Below, in pieces: positions 25,450 to 35,512 of a DNA stretch of 58,816 nucleotides. How positions within the stretch are numbered: position 1 is the stretch's first letter; every line of letters starts with the position of its first letter. The position numbers were made by a program, and so were the translations under genes. The DNA lies in assembly GCA_029552825.1 (NCBI GenBank), contig JAKPDL010000052.1:1-58816 (forward strand), read 5' to 3'. The DNA comes from Bacteroidota bacterium (GTDB taxonomy: Bacteria; Bacteroidota; Bacteroidia; Bacteroidales; VadinHA17). The notes below the pieces were generated by a model that ran no database searches, was not told the DNA's origin, and worked only from the letters and a program-made list of their open reading frames with translations.

Positions 25450-26537
25450 AGATTCTGGTTATATCCGATTTAAGTGGTGGTTATTCAATTACACTTCCTG
25501 AAAGGCACCTTTATAAAGGGCTTGCTGAAAAGGGTGCTGAACTAACCATCATATCGCATTGGCCTACCCCTGAAACACATGAAATGGAAAATTCAGGACT
25601 AAAGGTTATTTATCTTCCTATTATAAGAAAGATTGATCTGAGGGTTGTAAAAGAGCTAAGAAGAATAATAATTCAGGGTGGGTATGATATTCTGTATATA
25701 ACTTATGGCAAAGCTCTCACAAATTGTTTGCTGGCAGTGCGTAACCTGAAGGTTAAAATTGTTGGATACATCGGGTCGTTGAATATTCATTGGCATGATC
25801 CTACAGCATATCTCTCATTTCTTAACAGGCGGATTGACAGGATGGTATGCCTGAGCAATGCTGTTAAGGAGCATTTTGTGAGGCAGAGGGGGGAGAGTTT
25901 CAGGGATAAATGTGTGGTGATCTATAAAGGTTATAATCCTGAATGGATAAATGTAACAAGGAAATTGGTCAGGGCAGATCTGTCCATTCCCGATGATAGC
26001 CTTATTATATGCTGTATTGCGAATGTAAGGAGGATAAAAGGGATACCGTATCTTATTAAGTCGGCAGATTATCTTCCATTAAATCTGCCGGTTTACTTTG
26101 TATTAATAGGTAAAGGGATGGACGCCCCGGGGCTTATGAAACTTGTTAGAAAGTCATCATACAGGGATAATTTCAGGGTGTTTGGTTTTATCAGGGATGT
26201 TTTCCCTTATACCGACCTGTGTGATCTTTACATACAGCCATCCATTACTGAAGGGCTGGGCCGTTCAATCATTGAAGCCATGTGCCTCAGCAAACCGGTT
26301 ATTGTTACCGATAGTGGTGGTGCAAGAGACCTGGTTGATGATGGGGTAAATGGTTTTATTGTACCGGTAAAATCGCCCACAGCCATTGCTAAGAAAATTA
26401 TATGGTGTTTTGAAAACAGAGATAAGCTGAAAGCAATGGGCCAGAAATCCCTGAACAAAATCAGGGAAGTTCTTGACCCCAATAAAACTGTTGATCTAAC
26501 TTATAGCTTGTTTAAGGAAGTGCTGGCTGAGACATAA
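25446..26537 (+). CDS. GT4-family glycosyltransferase
   Basis: This 363-residue soluble or peripheral GT-B enzyme starts MKILVISDLSGGYSI. Its C-terminal donor-binding domain has CIANVRRIKGIPYLIKSADY, VLIGKG and the EX7E motif EGLGRSIIE near residues 269-277, followed by KPVIVTDSGGARDLVDDGVNGF. It transfers a sugar from an activated donor to an unidentified acceptor such as a glycolipid, polysaccharide or glycogen-like primer. Its start codon overlaps the sugar transporter stop by four bases, so the two are co-translated. That is unusual, since GT4 enzymes normally sit in surface-polysaccharide clusters. It is the last gene of this short unit. Confidence 0.85.
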   Translation: MKILVISDLSGGYSITLPERHLYKGLAEKGAELTIISHWPTPETHEMENSGLKVIYLPIIRKIDLRVVKELRRIIIQGGYDILYITYGKALTNCLLAVRNLKVKIVGYIGSLNIHWHDPTAYLSFLNRRIDRMVCLSNAVKEHFVRQRGESFRDKCVVIYKGYNPEWINVTRKLVRADLSIPDDSLIICCIANVRRIKGIPYLIKSADYLPLNLPVYFVLIGKGMDAPGLMKLVRKSSYRDNFRVFGFIRDVFPYTDLCDLYIQPSITEGLGRSIIEAMCLSKPVIVTDSGGARDLVDDGVNGFIVPVKSPTAIAKKIIWCFENRDKLKAMGQKSLNKIREVLDPNKTVDLTYSLFKEVLAET

Positions 26538-26564
26538 TTTTGAATGAGGTGTTAACTCACTGGA

Positions 26565-27125
26565 TCATTTCACAAACAGGGTAACATTCACCTTGAAATT
26601 GTCATAAATGATTTTGTCCCCCAGGTTGTCGAAAAATTTTCCTGACCCGTACCTGACATTATATTGAGTGCGGTCGATAGTAATGTTTGCATAAAACCAT
26701 GTGCCATCTTCCTTTTCCTGGCGTGTTGCAGTGAATTCGACTGGATTTGTTATTCCTTTAATTGTAAGGGTTCCCCGCACTGTTGCTGTTCCTTTGCCGA
26801 AATCATCGCTTCCAGTAATAGTAAGTTTCGACACAGGAAATTTTTCAACTGAGAAGAAATCATCTGATCTAAGATGTTCCTCGAGTCGTGTCAGGCCTTC
26901 ATCGCTTTTAATTGTTCTCATATCAATAATAAATTCCCCGGATGTAATCCGGTTATTTTCCCATATGAGCCACCCTGATTGCAGCATTATAGTGCCCGGG
27001 TGTTTACCTAGAACTTTTTCTCCAAGCCATTCAAGTTTTGTATTTTTTGGATCAGCATTTAATTTTTTCTGACTGTATAATGTTGTAGCTGTCATAATAA
27101 GTATTATTAAAATTTTAATTCTCAT
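26565..27125 (-). CDS. YceI-family periplasmic lipocalin-like protein
   Basis: This protein of about 186 residues has a signal peptide (MRIKILIILIMTATTLYSQ) and a YceI-like beta-barrel domain. Segments include TKLEWLGEKVLGKHPGTIML, GEFIIDMRTIKSDEG, FFSVEKFPVSKLTIT, VRGTLTIKGITNPVEFTA and a closing DKIIYDNFKVNVTLFVK. YceI proteins bind amphiphilic molecules such as isoprenoids or fatty amides. The frame also has an ATG six codons upstream (27143); the start at 27125 gives the more typical signal peptide. It stands alone, convergent with the glycosyltransferase gene. Confidence 0.85.
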   Translation of the reverse strand: MRIKILIILIMTATTLYSQKKLNADPKNTKLEWLGEKVLGKHPGTIMLQSGWLIWENNRITSGEFIIDMRTIKSDEGLTRLEEHLRSDDFFSVEKFPVSKLTITGSDDFGKGTATVRGTLTIKGITNPVEFTATRQEKEDGTWFYANITIDRTQYNVRYGSGKFFDNLGDKIIYDNFKVNVTLFVK

Positions 27126-27340
27126 TTTTATATTGATTAACATTTTGGAATATAAACAGAGGAACAGGGTAATTGTTCAATTGAATCTCTATCAGCAATT
27201 AATACTCAGGGATTTTAACTATTTAATTCGAATTTTGCAGGAGTTGACCTGAAGGATTAAGCCAGTCTCAATATATCGGGTTGATTAAGAATGCCAGGTT
27301 AGAAGGTTCAACTTTGAAGTAATGATATTGGTTTTGATTA

Positions 27341-28120
27341 TTAAATACTTCTAATATTAAGGCCACCGCTTACCTCGAAAACGGCACCTGATGAAAAATC
27401 CCAGTCGCCCCGGGCGAGGGAAGCGACAGCCCTGGCAACATCAGCGGGTAACCCCCATCGTTTTTGACGTACGGTTCCTTCTTCAATTATTTTGTCATAT
27501 TTTTCTTTTACTCTGGCGGTCATATTGGTTTCAATTATTCCCGGTCTGACTTCGTATACAAGTATGCCTTCACCGGTGAGTCTTTCTGCAAACAGCTGTG
27601 CCACCATGCTTAAACCTGCTTTTGATATGCAATATTCTCCCCTGTTAGTTGAAGCTATAGTTGCTGAAATGGATGTTATGAAAATTATTTTTGGTTTATA
27701 ATCCTGGATTTTTGATTTGAGCCAGATCATTTCCTTTGCTATTTTCTGGGTAAAGAAGAGGGGTCCTTTGAGATTAATATTCATAACCCTGTCGTAGCTT
27801 TCTTCTGTAAGTTCAAGTAAATCATTTCTTTGCAAAGGAGCAACCCCGGCATTATTCACCAGCAGGTCGATTCTTCCATACCTGTCAAGTATATTCCTTA
27901 CAACTTCCACATGGCAACTGGTGCATGAGATATCAAGTCCTATGGGGAAAAAGTCGCTTCCGAGTTTTTCGACTTCAACGCCAAGTGTCTCCATCCCTTC
28001 ACTGTCGAGGGATCTGGCTATTGCAACTATGTCGTATTTTTCTGCAGCAATAGAAAGTGTTATTGCTCTTCCTATACCTCTACTGGCACCGGTAATTACA
28101 GCAACAGGTTTGCCATTCAT
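27341..28120 (-). CDS. Short-chain dehydrogenase/reductase (SDR)
   Basis: This 259-residue classical SDR has the NAD(P)-binding TGASRGIG motif at 10-17, NNAG at 89-92 and the catalytic set Ser150, Tyr163 and Lys167 (ITSISATIASTNRGEYCISK). It is similar to 3-oxoacyl-ACP reductase-like and sugar- or steroid-alcohol dehydrogenases; substrate is not assignable. The unusual insert CTSCHVE near 66-72 carries two cysteines. It is the last gene of the minus-strand operon GH95-OYE-flavoprotein-SDR, 66 bases after the flavoprotein. Together with the two flavoenzymes it suggests alcohol/ketone interconversion beside alkene reduction or dehydrogenation of the same molecule. Confidence 0.88.
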   Translation of the reverse strand: MNGKPVAVITGASRGIGRAITLSIAAEKYDIVAIARSLDSEGMETLGVEVEKLGSDFFPIGLDISCTSCHVEVVRNILDRYGRIDLLVNNAGVAPLQRNDLLELTEESYDRVMNINLKGPLFFTQKIAKEMIWLKSKIQDYKPKIIFITSISATIASTNRGEYCISKAGLSMVAQLFAERLTGEGILVYEVRPGIIETNMTARVKEKYDKIIEEGTVRQKRWGLPADVARAVASLARGDWDFSSGAVFEVSGGLNIRSI

Positions 28121-28186
28121 AGGCTTTTGGATTAGATCAGGTTTATCAGGTTTTGACTGGTAAAGGTAATAATTTGATGCATCATT

Positions 28187-30193
28187 TCAACATTCTGTCA
28201 TTTTATCTTCAAGATTTTTCTTCCAGACCTTCTCAAACCATAATTCCTGTTGAGGTATGGGACGGACTTCTACCAGTCTTGTTCTGACGGTTTTATTCAG
28301 ATATTTAATTTCAAGAATTTTATTTTCGATGTCACGGTCGTAGTTACAAATATTGAAGCGCCAGTGGTTTTCAAGTTTACTATGGGGAAGGATTCCTTTA
28401 TTATCAGTAACAATAAACGATCCTCGGCTTCTTCCACCAGCTTCCAGATATTTATTCAGTGCTGAAAGATAAATATAGTGAGTCAGGCAATGCTCTCTCA
28501 GCCTGAATGCATCTGCAATTTCCTTGACCCTGCTGGCATATATCTGGTGGTCTATATTTTCAAGCATTTCGTAAGCCTCTTTAACTGCTTTACCTGTTTT
28601 TCCAGGATTTCGGATTATACCTGCAGTTTCTGACATTCGGACTCTTATTTCTTTGAAAAGTTCTTCAAAAGATACTCCCCGTTTTTGTTCAGAGATCCAT
28701 TTTGTCACAAGTGCTAGTTTCTCTTTGATCTGCGCAGAGGCCAATTCAAGGAATTCGAAAAATGGAGGAGGATTATAGTTATATTTTTTCGATATCCATT
28801 TTGCTGCTCGATAACTGCCTACCTGACCCGAATTTAATGCTGAACCTCCTGGTCGGTATACTCCATGGGAACCATTCACTTCACCTACAGGAAATAGGTG
28901 GAGAAGATCAGATTCCCACCAGATATTTCCTTTAAGACCGCCATTATTATGCTGGACACAAATTGCAATTTCCAGAGGTTCCCTGCTTATGTCAATATTA
29001 TGATCGAGAAAAAGTTGAATTGCAGGCTGGTTCATTGCCTGAAGTCTTTTATAAGGTGTTTCTTTAAGAGCATTCGATTTCTCGAGGTAACTATAAACTT
29101 CGTTGTCAAGAATATTTTTTGAGAACTTTTCACCTGCTGGACCTATAGGGTTTCTGGTATAGTCGAGAAACACCCTGCGTTTTTTTTCTGTTCTTTCCCT
29201 GTAAATCAGGAGGTCGATAAGTGATGAACCGTAATTATTAATCCGGTCGGGTGAGAAAGGCCATTGATATCCTTTAAGGAAAATAGCACGGGTGAGAGTT
29301 CTCAGATCAGGAAAGAATTCATTCAGAAATTCTTTTGGGTCATTTCCGTTTTTATCGGTCGAAAAATATCGTGGAATTACCTGCTGATAGCTGCCTGAAA
29401 GGTTCCATCTGAATTTTAATGATGCGATACCAAACTGTGATTCAGTGAGATTCTGGGCTGTTGCACCGGCTTCAAGGGCTATGCCGGTTGATCCATGTTG
29501 TGAAGGCGGATAGACAGAATCCCTGTAAATGCCTGCCGGTCCTCCTGTGGCCATAATAATATTGACAGAATTAAACAGAATAAATGCATTTTCAGGTTTA
29601 TCGGCTTTAAGGTCGATGGCGAGGGCACCTATAACTTCTCTTACATTTTTTCCTGATTTTGTGAGCAAAGCAACCACTCTGGTATTGTCGAGTATTTTGA
29701 TTTTTCTTTTTTTCACCTCTCCTGAAAGTGCTTCAAACATTAGTTTTGAAGTGTAAGGACCGGCAGATGTTCCTCTTGCCCTTGGGTCGTGGTCGGTTTT
29801 ATAACCCACCCAGGCTCCATATCGGTTTTGCGGGAATGGGACACCCAGCCTGACAAGATTCAGGAATGACTGTACAGATCCCTGTGCTTCACAAAGTGCG
29901 ATATCTCCATGCATGCATTTGCCTTTGAAAAGGTCTTCAGCCATAATTCTTGCACTGTCGGGCTCATCACCTGTAAATGAAAGTTTATAATATGTTTGTT
30001 TGTCGGAACCTGCATTTCGGGTTGTTCCGGCACCCCATTTTTCAGTAACGATGAGAATGTCTTTCTGACCTGCCATATGCAGCTGAATTGCTGCATTTAG
30101 TGCTGCGGCCCCACTTCCTATGATCAGTGTATTACTACTGTAACAGCAGAGCCGGAAGCCTTCAAAGTCAACTATTTTTCTTTCCATCGTCAA
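28187..30193 (-). CDS. FAD-dependent flavoprotein of the fumarate reductase/NadB superfamily
   Basis: This 668-residue protein has the dinucleotide-binding motif LIIGSGAAALNAAIQL (residues 23-38), a TRNAGSDKQTYYKLS flavin-contact region, the central IMATGGPAGIYRDS block, and the C-terminal HNNGGLKGNIWWES and VYRPGGSALNSGQVGS segments. It thus resembles succinate dehydrogenase/fumarate reductase flavoprotein and L-aspartate oxidase family members. Its own substrate is unknown; the family dehydrogenates or reduces activated C-C bonds. It overlaps the OYE gene by 26 bases and lies in a GH95-OYE-flavoprotein-SDR operon. No TAT or Sec signal is seen, so it is presumably cytoplasmic. Confidence 0.83.
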   Translation of the reverse strand: MTMERKIVDFEGFRLCCYSSNTLIIGSGAAALNAAIQLHMAGQKDILIVTEKWGAGTTRNAGSDKQTYYKLSFTGDEPDSARIMAEDLFKGKCMHGDIALCEAQGSVQSFLNLVRLGVPFPQNRYGAWVGYKTDHDPRARGTSAGPYTSKLMFEALSGEVKKRKIKILDNTRVVALLTKSGKNVREVIGALAIDLKADKPENAFILFNSVNIIMATGGPAGIYRDSVYPPSQHGSTGIALEAGATAQNLTESQFGIASLKFRWNLSGSYQQVIPRYFSTDKNGNDPKEFLNEFFPDLRTLTRAIFLKGYQWPFSPDRINNYGSSLIDLLIYRERTEKKRRVFLDYTRNPIGPAGEKFSKNILDNEVYSYLEKSNALKETPYKRLQAMNQPAIQLFLDHNIDISREPLEIAICVQHNNGGLKGNIWWESDLLHLFPVGEVNGSHGVYRPGGSALNSGQVGSYRAAKWISKKYNYNPPPFFEFLELASAQIKEKLALVTKWISEQKRGVSFEELFKEIRVRMSETAGIIRNPGKTGKAVKEAYEMLENIDHQIYASRVKEIADAFRLREHCLTHYIYLSALNKYLEAGGRSRGSFIVTDNKGILPHSKLENHWRFNICNYDRDIENKILEIKYLNKTVRTRLVEVRPIPQQELWFEKVWKKNLEDKMTEC

Positions 30194-31487
30194 TAAGTTT
30201 TTTCAGTTCGTTACCGTATATTTCCCTGTCGTGAATAACACATCCTGCTGGTCTGAAATTTTTCATAAGCCTTGAGCATCCCGAACAGGTTATGCAGAAT
30301 TTAGAAGATTCCGGATAGCCTTTTGTCATTGTATCCCGAGGCATTTCTGGATAAGCAAATGAGTTTCGTCCGAAGCCTATAAAAGTGGCGCCTCCTGATT
30401 TAATTACTGCAGCACCTGTATTCAGGGCGAATTGCCTGAGCCATGAATAGGCCGAACCTACAACCATTAGCCCGGAGAATGCATGCTGCACAATTGAAGT
30501 GCCTTCAATCATTCTGACCACTCCCTGTAAAGGATGTTCTGCGGGCTTTGAAGCTCCGGGCAGAGGATTATCATAAGGCCTGACGACATGAGGATTGAAA
30601 TATGGGCTCCCCATGGTTGTATTTAATATCTTTAATCCCCTTTTTTCAAGTTCCCCGATGAGCATTAATGCTTCTCCAAGGTCATAATTTTTTCCATCGG
30701 GAGTAGTGGAGAATCCACCAGGATAGATATCGCTGATATTGAGGCGGGTAGTAACCATTATGTCAGGTACCTCCTCCTTTACGCGGTCAATTGTTTCAAG
30801 CAGAAACCGGAATCTTTTTACAGGTTCTGGTCCACCGTAAATGCTGTTTTCCCTTCTGAATGAAAAAAGAAGTTCATGAATAAGATAACCATGACAGGCT
30901 TTGATATCAACCGCGTCGAAACCTGCTTCATGTGCCAGTTTTGCTGATGCAATAAAATAATCCTGTATCCTTACAAGATCATCATCCGATAGTATTTTTT
31001 CGTTACCTTTGTCGAGCAACGGATGGTTGCATGGGACCAGAGGCATTGGCTGTCCTTCAGGCCTGCTGTACCGACCTGAATGTGTTAACTGGGCAACAAT
31101 AAAAGGCTGGGCATTTAATGGAGATTTCAATCTGATATTTTCTACAAGTTTCTTGTACCTCTCACAATTTTTCGTATTAATCATCAATTGACGGGGATTG
31201 GAACGTCCTTCAGGTGTAACGGCAATAGCTTCAAACCATATTATTCCGCTTCCTCCGGCTGCATACCTCAAATATCTTCTGGTTGTAAGGTCTGAGGGGG
31301 ACCCATCTGGCTCAGAGTCATAACCCTCCATAGGCTGGACAACAAACCGGTTACTGATAATTCTTTCACCGATATTGACCGGATAAAACAAAGGGCTTAT
31401 ATCATCACTGAATGGTAGGTTCAGGGAGAGCTGGCATGCTTTCTGAAGAAGCTCATCACTGTTTCTGAATCTGAACTTTTCGTGCAT
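30168..31487 (-). CDS. Old-yellow-enzyme family NADH:flavin oxidoreductase with 4Fe-4S cysteines
   Basis: This 439-residue FMN-binding TIM barrel is of the old yellow enzyme type. FVVQPMEGYDSEPDG near residue 50 is the FMN-binding start, AQLTHSGRYSRPEG carries the H-S-G-R element, and DIKACHGYLIHELLFSFRR is the characteristic substrate/FMN loop. A C-terminal cluster Cys398, Cys401, Cys404 and Cys416 fits a 4Fe-4S site, as in 2,4-dienoyl-CoA reductase. The dienoyl-CoA reductase FAD/NAD(P) domain is absent; a separate flavoprotein is encoded next, overlapping by 26 bases. It presumably reduces an activated alkene; substrate unknown. It lies five bases after the GH95 gene. Confidence 0.87.
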   Translation of the reverse strand: MHEKFRFRNSDELLQKACQLSLNLPFSDDISPLFYPVNIGERIISNRFVVQPMEGYDSEPDGSPSDLTTRRYLRYAAGGSGIIWFEAIAVTPEGRSNPRQLMINTKNCERYKKLVENIRLKSPLNAQPFIVAQLTHSGRYSRPEGQPMPLVPCNHPLLDKGNEKILSDDDLVRIQDYFIASAKLAHEAGFDAVDIKACHGYLIHELLFSFRRENSIYGGPEPVKRFRFLLETIDRVKEEVPDIMVTTRLNISDIYPGGFSTTPDGKNYDLGEALMLIGELEKRGLKILNTTMGSPYFNPHVVRPYDNPLPGASKPAEHPLQGVVRMIEGTSIVQHAFSGLMVVGSAYSWLRQFALNTGAAVIKSGGATFIGFGRNSFAYPEMPRDTMTKGYPESSKFCITCSGCSRLMKNFRPAGCVIHDREIYGNELKKLIDDGKKNS

Positions 31488-31492
31488 AGAGG

Positions 31493-33829
31493 TTATTTAA
31501 TCAGTAATTCTGTTTGTTGTTCAGTTATAATATAGGATTGGTTTTTTACTGTTTGTTTCAGTTCTGTGGTTTTGCCTCTATATGAGACTTTCAATGGGTT
31601 TCCGAGTTTAGAAATAATAACTGCCTGTTTTAGTTTCCCGTTTTCCCAATCGATATTGACTTCAAAACCTCCTCTTGCCATCAGTCCATGAACAAATCCG
31701 GTTGCCCATGCGGCTGGCAGGGCAGGCAGAAGTTCAATTTCACCTGCATGGCTTTGAAGCAGCATTTCTGTTATTCCTGCGGTTCCTCCAAAGTTTCCAT
31801 CAATCTGAAATGGCGGATGATTATCGAGAAGATTGTTTAGCGTTGATTTTGTAAGCAGTGCTAGAACATTTTCGTACGCTTTTTCTCCGTCTTTGAGGCG
31901 TGCATAGAAATTAATTATCCATGCTCTGCTCCAGCCGGTATGGCCCCCTCCGTGAGCAAGTCTGTATTCGATGGTCCTTTTTGCAGCTTCAAACAATTCA
32001 GGGGTATTCTGGCTGGTTATCTGGTTTCCGGGATGAAGGCCGTAAAGGTGTGACATATGCCTGTGACCGGGTTCAGCTTCTTTAAATTCTTCTGGCCATT
32101 CCATTATACGACCGTCAGAACTGATTCTCACCGGTGCCAGTTTTTCCAGAGTCTGTTGCATTTTTCTCCTGAACCTGATATCGTCGTCGAGCAGAATAGA
32201 AGCTTTGATTGTGTTCTGAAGGAGATCTCTGATAATCATGTGGTCCATTGTCGGACCCATAACCATGCTTGCTCTTCCTCCGTTGCCCGGTATTATGAAG
32301 CTGTTCTCAGGGGATATTGATGGGCCTGACACCATGTAGCCAGTACGTGGATCTTTGACAAGCCATCCCATGCAGAATTCTGTTGCCTCTTTCATGACAG
32401 GATATGCTTTTAGCCTTAGATACTTTATGTCACCTCCGAATTCAAAATGTTCCCAGAGATGTCGACATGCCCATGCAATTCCCATCGGCCACATTCCGTA
32501 CTGGATTGCCCCAAATGGTTCTGTATAGTGCCACACATCGGTAGTATAGTGCGCTACTATACCTTTTAATCCATATACTTCACTGGCAGTTCGTCTTGCA
32601 TTGGGGACCATTGCATTTATAAATTCAATAAATGGTTCATGAAGTTCAGCCAGGTTAGTTATTTCAGCAGGCCAGTAGTTCATCTGAATGTTTATGTTTA
32701 TATGATAATCGGCACTCCATGGGGGTTTTAGGCCATCAGCCCATATTCCCTGGAGGTTGGCAGGCAGTCCGCCCGGCCGGGAACTGCTTATAAGCAGATA
32801 ACGGCCAAACTGATAATACAACTCAATCAGGTCAGTGTCGGTATATCCGTTTTGCATGGCAGTAATACGGGCATCTGTTGTGAAGTATTTCCCATTGCTT
32901 GAACCAAGGTCTATTTCAACCCTTTTAAAAAAAGAGCTGTAATCCTTAATGTGTTCATTTTTAAGCTGATAATAAGGAATCTTTTCGGCTTTTGACATTC
33001 TGTCAAATGCAGTTACTTCAGGATTGTTGTTAAAATAATCAGTTGAAGCAGTAAGGAATATCGTTACGGCATCAGCTTTTTCAACACTTAAACTATCGCC
33101 TGAAGCCGCAATGCTACCTCCTTCATTGATAATTTTTAATACAGCAAAAAGTTGTACACCTTTTCCATCACCTACGTGTTCCTTCATGGTGATAATTCCA
33201 TCAGCAGCTTTAATTTCCGCTTTATTACCTGGTCGTGTCAATTTCACTGAGAATGAGACCGAACCCGCATTGCTGGCTGTGATTCTTGTAATAAGTGCTT
33301 TATGAGGGGCGCTGGAGAAAATCTCTCTTTGAAAATATGTTTGTCCAGCCGAATAGCTCACTCGGGCAATTGCTTCCTGAATATCAAGTTCTCTGCGGTA
33401 ATTTGAAATATTTTTACCATGCCGGAAATTGATTAACATGTCTCCGAGTGTCTGATAGCTGGAAAGGGCATCACGCCTTATTTTGCCCATGATTCCTTTA
33501 AGGGCAAGCTCTTCTGCTTCGCGGTATCTGCCTTCAAACAACAGTTTCCGGACGGCAGGCAGGGTTTTACGGGCGTCGGGATTGGCATCCCACCACGGCT
33601 CACCAGTCCATACGGTTTCTTCATTCAGCTGAAGTCTTTCATTGAAAATTCCCCCGAAGACCATTGCACCCAGACTTCCGTTGCCGACAGGCAGGGCTTC
33701 ATTCCATTCAGATGCTGGTTTGTTGAACCAGATTAAATATTCAGAATTATTGTTTTGACAATTGATATCAGGGCACCTGAAAACAAATGTGATAATTGCA
33801 GCGGATAAAAAGCAAAAGGCAGGTTTCAT
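31493..33829 (-). CDS. GH95 alpha-L-fucosidase (or alpha-L-galactosidase)-like enzyme
   Basis: This 778-residue exported protein (hydrophobic leader, residues 1-22) has GH95 architecture. An N-terminal beta-sandwich ([20 protein letters not shown] near 31) is followed by an (alpha/alpha)6 barrel. Family signatures are the [14 protein letters not shown] block with Asn378 and Asn380, SISPENSF with general acid Glu508, and [13 protein letters not shown] in the C-terminal part of the barrel. GH95 enzymes release alpha-1,2-linked L-fucose or L-galactose by inversion; which of the two is not decidable here. It is first in an operon with an OYE, a FAD flavoprotein and an SDR, an association I do not know from any described pathway. 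Confidence 0.88.
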   Translation of the reverse strand: MKPAFCFLSAAIITFVFRCPDINCQNNNSEYLIWFNKPASEWNEALPVGNGSLGAMVFGGIFNERLQLNEETVWTGEPWWDANPDARKTLPAVRKLLFEGRYREAEELALKGIMGKIRRDALSSYQTLGDMLINFRHGKNISNYRRELDIQEAIARVSYSAGQTYFQREIFSSAPHKALITRITASNAGSVSFSVKLTRPGNKAEIKAADGIITMKEHVGDGKGVQLFAVLKIINEGGSIAASGDSLSVEKADAVTIFLTASTDYFNNNPEVTAFDRMSKAEKIPYYQLKNEHIKDYSSFFKRVEIDLGSSNGKYFTTDARITAMQNGYTDTDLIELYYQFGRYLLISSSRPGGLPANLQGIWADGLKPPWSADYHININIQMNYWPAEITNLAELHEPFIEFINAMVPNARRTASEVYGLKGIVAHYTTDVWHYTEPFGAIQYGMWPMGIAWACRHLWEHFEFGGDIKYLRLKAYPVMKEATEFCMGWLVKDPRTGYMVSGPSISPENSFIIPGNGGRASMVMGPTMDHMIIRDLLQNTIKASILLDDDIRFRRKMQQTLEKLAPVRISSDGRIMEWPEEFKEAEPGHRHMSHLYGLHPGNQITSQNTPELFEAAKRTIEYRLAHGGGHTGWSRAWIINFYARLKDGEKAYENVLALLTKSTLNNLLDNHPPFQIDGNFGGTAGITEMLLQSHAGEIELLPALPAAWATGFVHGLMARGGFEVNIDWENGKLKQAVIISKLGNPLKVSYRGKTTELKQTVKNQSYIITEQQTELLIK

Positions 33830-33908
33830 CGTGAACGATTTAACCTGACTAAATTATTGATTTTATCCGGAAGCTAATTCAGTTTTTCTTCTGAATTTTG
33901 TAAGGAAA

Positions 33909-35213
33909 TTAAAAGAATCTCATACCTTCACCACCTCCACCGCGGCGGTAACCAAAGCGAGGATTTACAACATTGTTGTAGATTGAACCGAAAGTATAAG
34001 TAATACCAATGCTACCTCCCACTGAATAATTTGTTGCCTGTTCTTTCAACCGCAGGAGTCTCTCTGCTTCAGTGAGTTCTCCCTTCCTCAGATTGAGCTG
34101 GTCGTTTATATAAGCAGCCTGTCCGTTGATACTGAGGGAAAGACCTTTCACAATTCGAAGGCGTATAAAACCATCTACCTGAACCCTGTTTTTTGACCAG
34201 TCGTGAAAGTAATTTGAAGCTGTAAGAGAGATATTTATTGAACCCCATTTTTCTTGAACCTGGTAAGCTAACTGTAGTTCATGCCTGAACAAATTGTCGT
34301 AGGTCTTGTTGTAAAGTGTTGAGTCAATATAATCACTATACTGAAATCCTGCACTGTAATTAATTCTCAGCTGTTTATGAGTGGCAAGTGAATAGGGGAA
34401 GATATCATATTCGACAGCTGGCATAAATTCAAAGTTAAGATCATAGTTCGGATTAGTGGCTGTACGCAGGTTAAGCCGTGAACCTGCCGACCAGTGTTCA
34501 CCCATGCTTTTAACAAGCAGGACATTCATATTTTCATCTTTTCTTGTGTAAATTGTTGCTTCACCTTCATCATCCACAAATTTTTGACGGATGTTATCTG
34601 TTTCAACTTCAAACTCGAATTTGAGATCAGGGGTGATTCTTGTGATGTTTAGAGAATTTGAAAAGAATAGTCTTGAATTTGAAGCTTCGGCATTGAATCG
34701 TGGACTTGTCTGGATTTCAAATACCCAGTAATTCCATTTATCTTCCACTTTTGCAGCTTGAAGCCTCTGGTTATGCCTGATTTCGATTTCACCGGCCAGG
34801 GGGGTTCTGGCAACATATCTCATAAGGCCCATTTTCAGCAAGTTGGTTCTCTTTTCGCGTATTTCGGCGCTGGTCATATCCGGATTGCTGGTAAATGTAA
34901 GTGTATCGTGCATTCCGGCGAAGCGGAACTGCCCTGAAAATGTATAAGTATACATATTGCCCCCACTTCCGGCATTCTGCTGGGTAACAAGAACATAAAC
35001 ATCAGCTTCTTTTACGTCTCTTACATAGTTAACATATGGGATCTGCTCTCTTGTGTAATTCATATCACAGGTACGGCAATCGAGGAAAAGTCTTAAGGCA
35101 TCTTTTCTCAAGGAATCTAGATTTTGCGCGTTTTCCTGTGAAAGAGCAATTAATGAATTTGACATAACAATAAGAAGCAGAACTATTCTTAAAACTGGTG
35201 TCGGCAATTTCAT
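33909..35213 (-). CDS. Uncharacterised outer-membrane-like protein (paralogue A)
   Basis: No family is recognised. The product (434 residues from the chosen ATG) starts with a signal peptide (MKLPTPVLRIVLLLIVMSNS, ending ALSQ). The N-terminal part has IPYVNYVRDVKEADVYVLVT and FSGQFRFAGMHDTLTF. The C-terminal half alternates polar and hydrophobic residues like an outer-membrane beta-barrel and closes with YTFGSIYNNVVNPRFG, a Gly-rich loop and a final FF. It is clearly homologous to the plus-strand gene at 40031, with nearly identical motifs in the same order. This copy alone has a DCRTCD (CxxC) segment after the signal. The start is the internal ATG at 35213, because the upstream residues would disrupt the signal. 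Confidence 0.75.
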   Translation of the reverse strand: MKLPTPVLRIVLLLIVMSNSLIALSQENAQNLDSLRKDALRLFLDCRTCDMNYTREQIPYVNYVRDVKEADVYVLVTQQNAGSGGNMYTYTFSGQFRFAGMHDTLTFTSNPDMTSAEIREKRTNLLKMGLMRYVARTPLAGEIEIRHNQRLQAAKVEDKWNYWVFEIQTSPRFNAEASNSRLFFSNSLNITRITPDLKFEFEVETDNIRQKFVDDEGEATIYTRKDENMNVLLVKSMGEHWSAGSRLNLRTATNPNYDLNFEFMPAVEYDIFPYSLATHKQLRINYSAGFQYSDYIDSTLYNKTYDNLFRHELQLAYQVQEKWGSINISLTASNYFHDWSKNRVQVDGFIRLRIVKGLSLSINGQAAYINDQLNLRKGELTEAERLLRLKEQATNYSVGGSIGITYTFGSIYNNVVNPRFGYRRGGGGEGMRFF

Positions 35214-35512
35214 AATCTGAAAAGTTATTATTTTAAAAATCAAATTACTGTATATTGTTCAGTTTTAAAGTAATAATGTTAATAGTCTTGCTGGTAATAA
35301 GCAACATTAATAAACAGGGCATGCAAATATCGGAAATTGGATTAAAATAAATCTTAACCAGAAAAAAAATCGTAGTCGATTTAATTATTTTTAACAGTTA
35401 TTCAATGTAATATTATTTATAACCGATAGATAGACAGATAATTAAGAATCTTTTGACTTATTATAACAAAAGGAAGAGGGCTTCTGGAGAAGAAGTAATT
35501 TTTAAACTTAGC
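35214..35512. other. Intergenic region upstream of paralogue A
   Basis: This is 299 bases of AT-rich DNA between the rhomboid gene and the paralogue A gene, both on the minus strand. An imperfect minus-strand -7-like GTAATTTG lies near 35242-35249. I see no RNA gene or credible coding frame. Confidence 0.4.
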
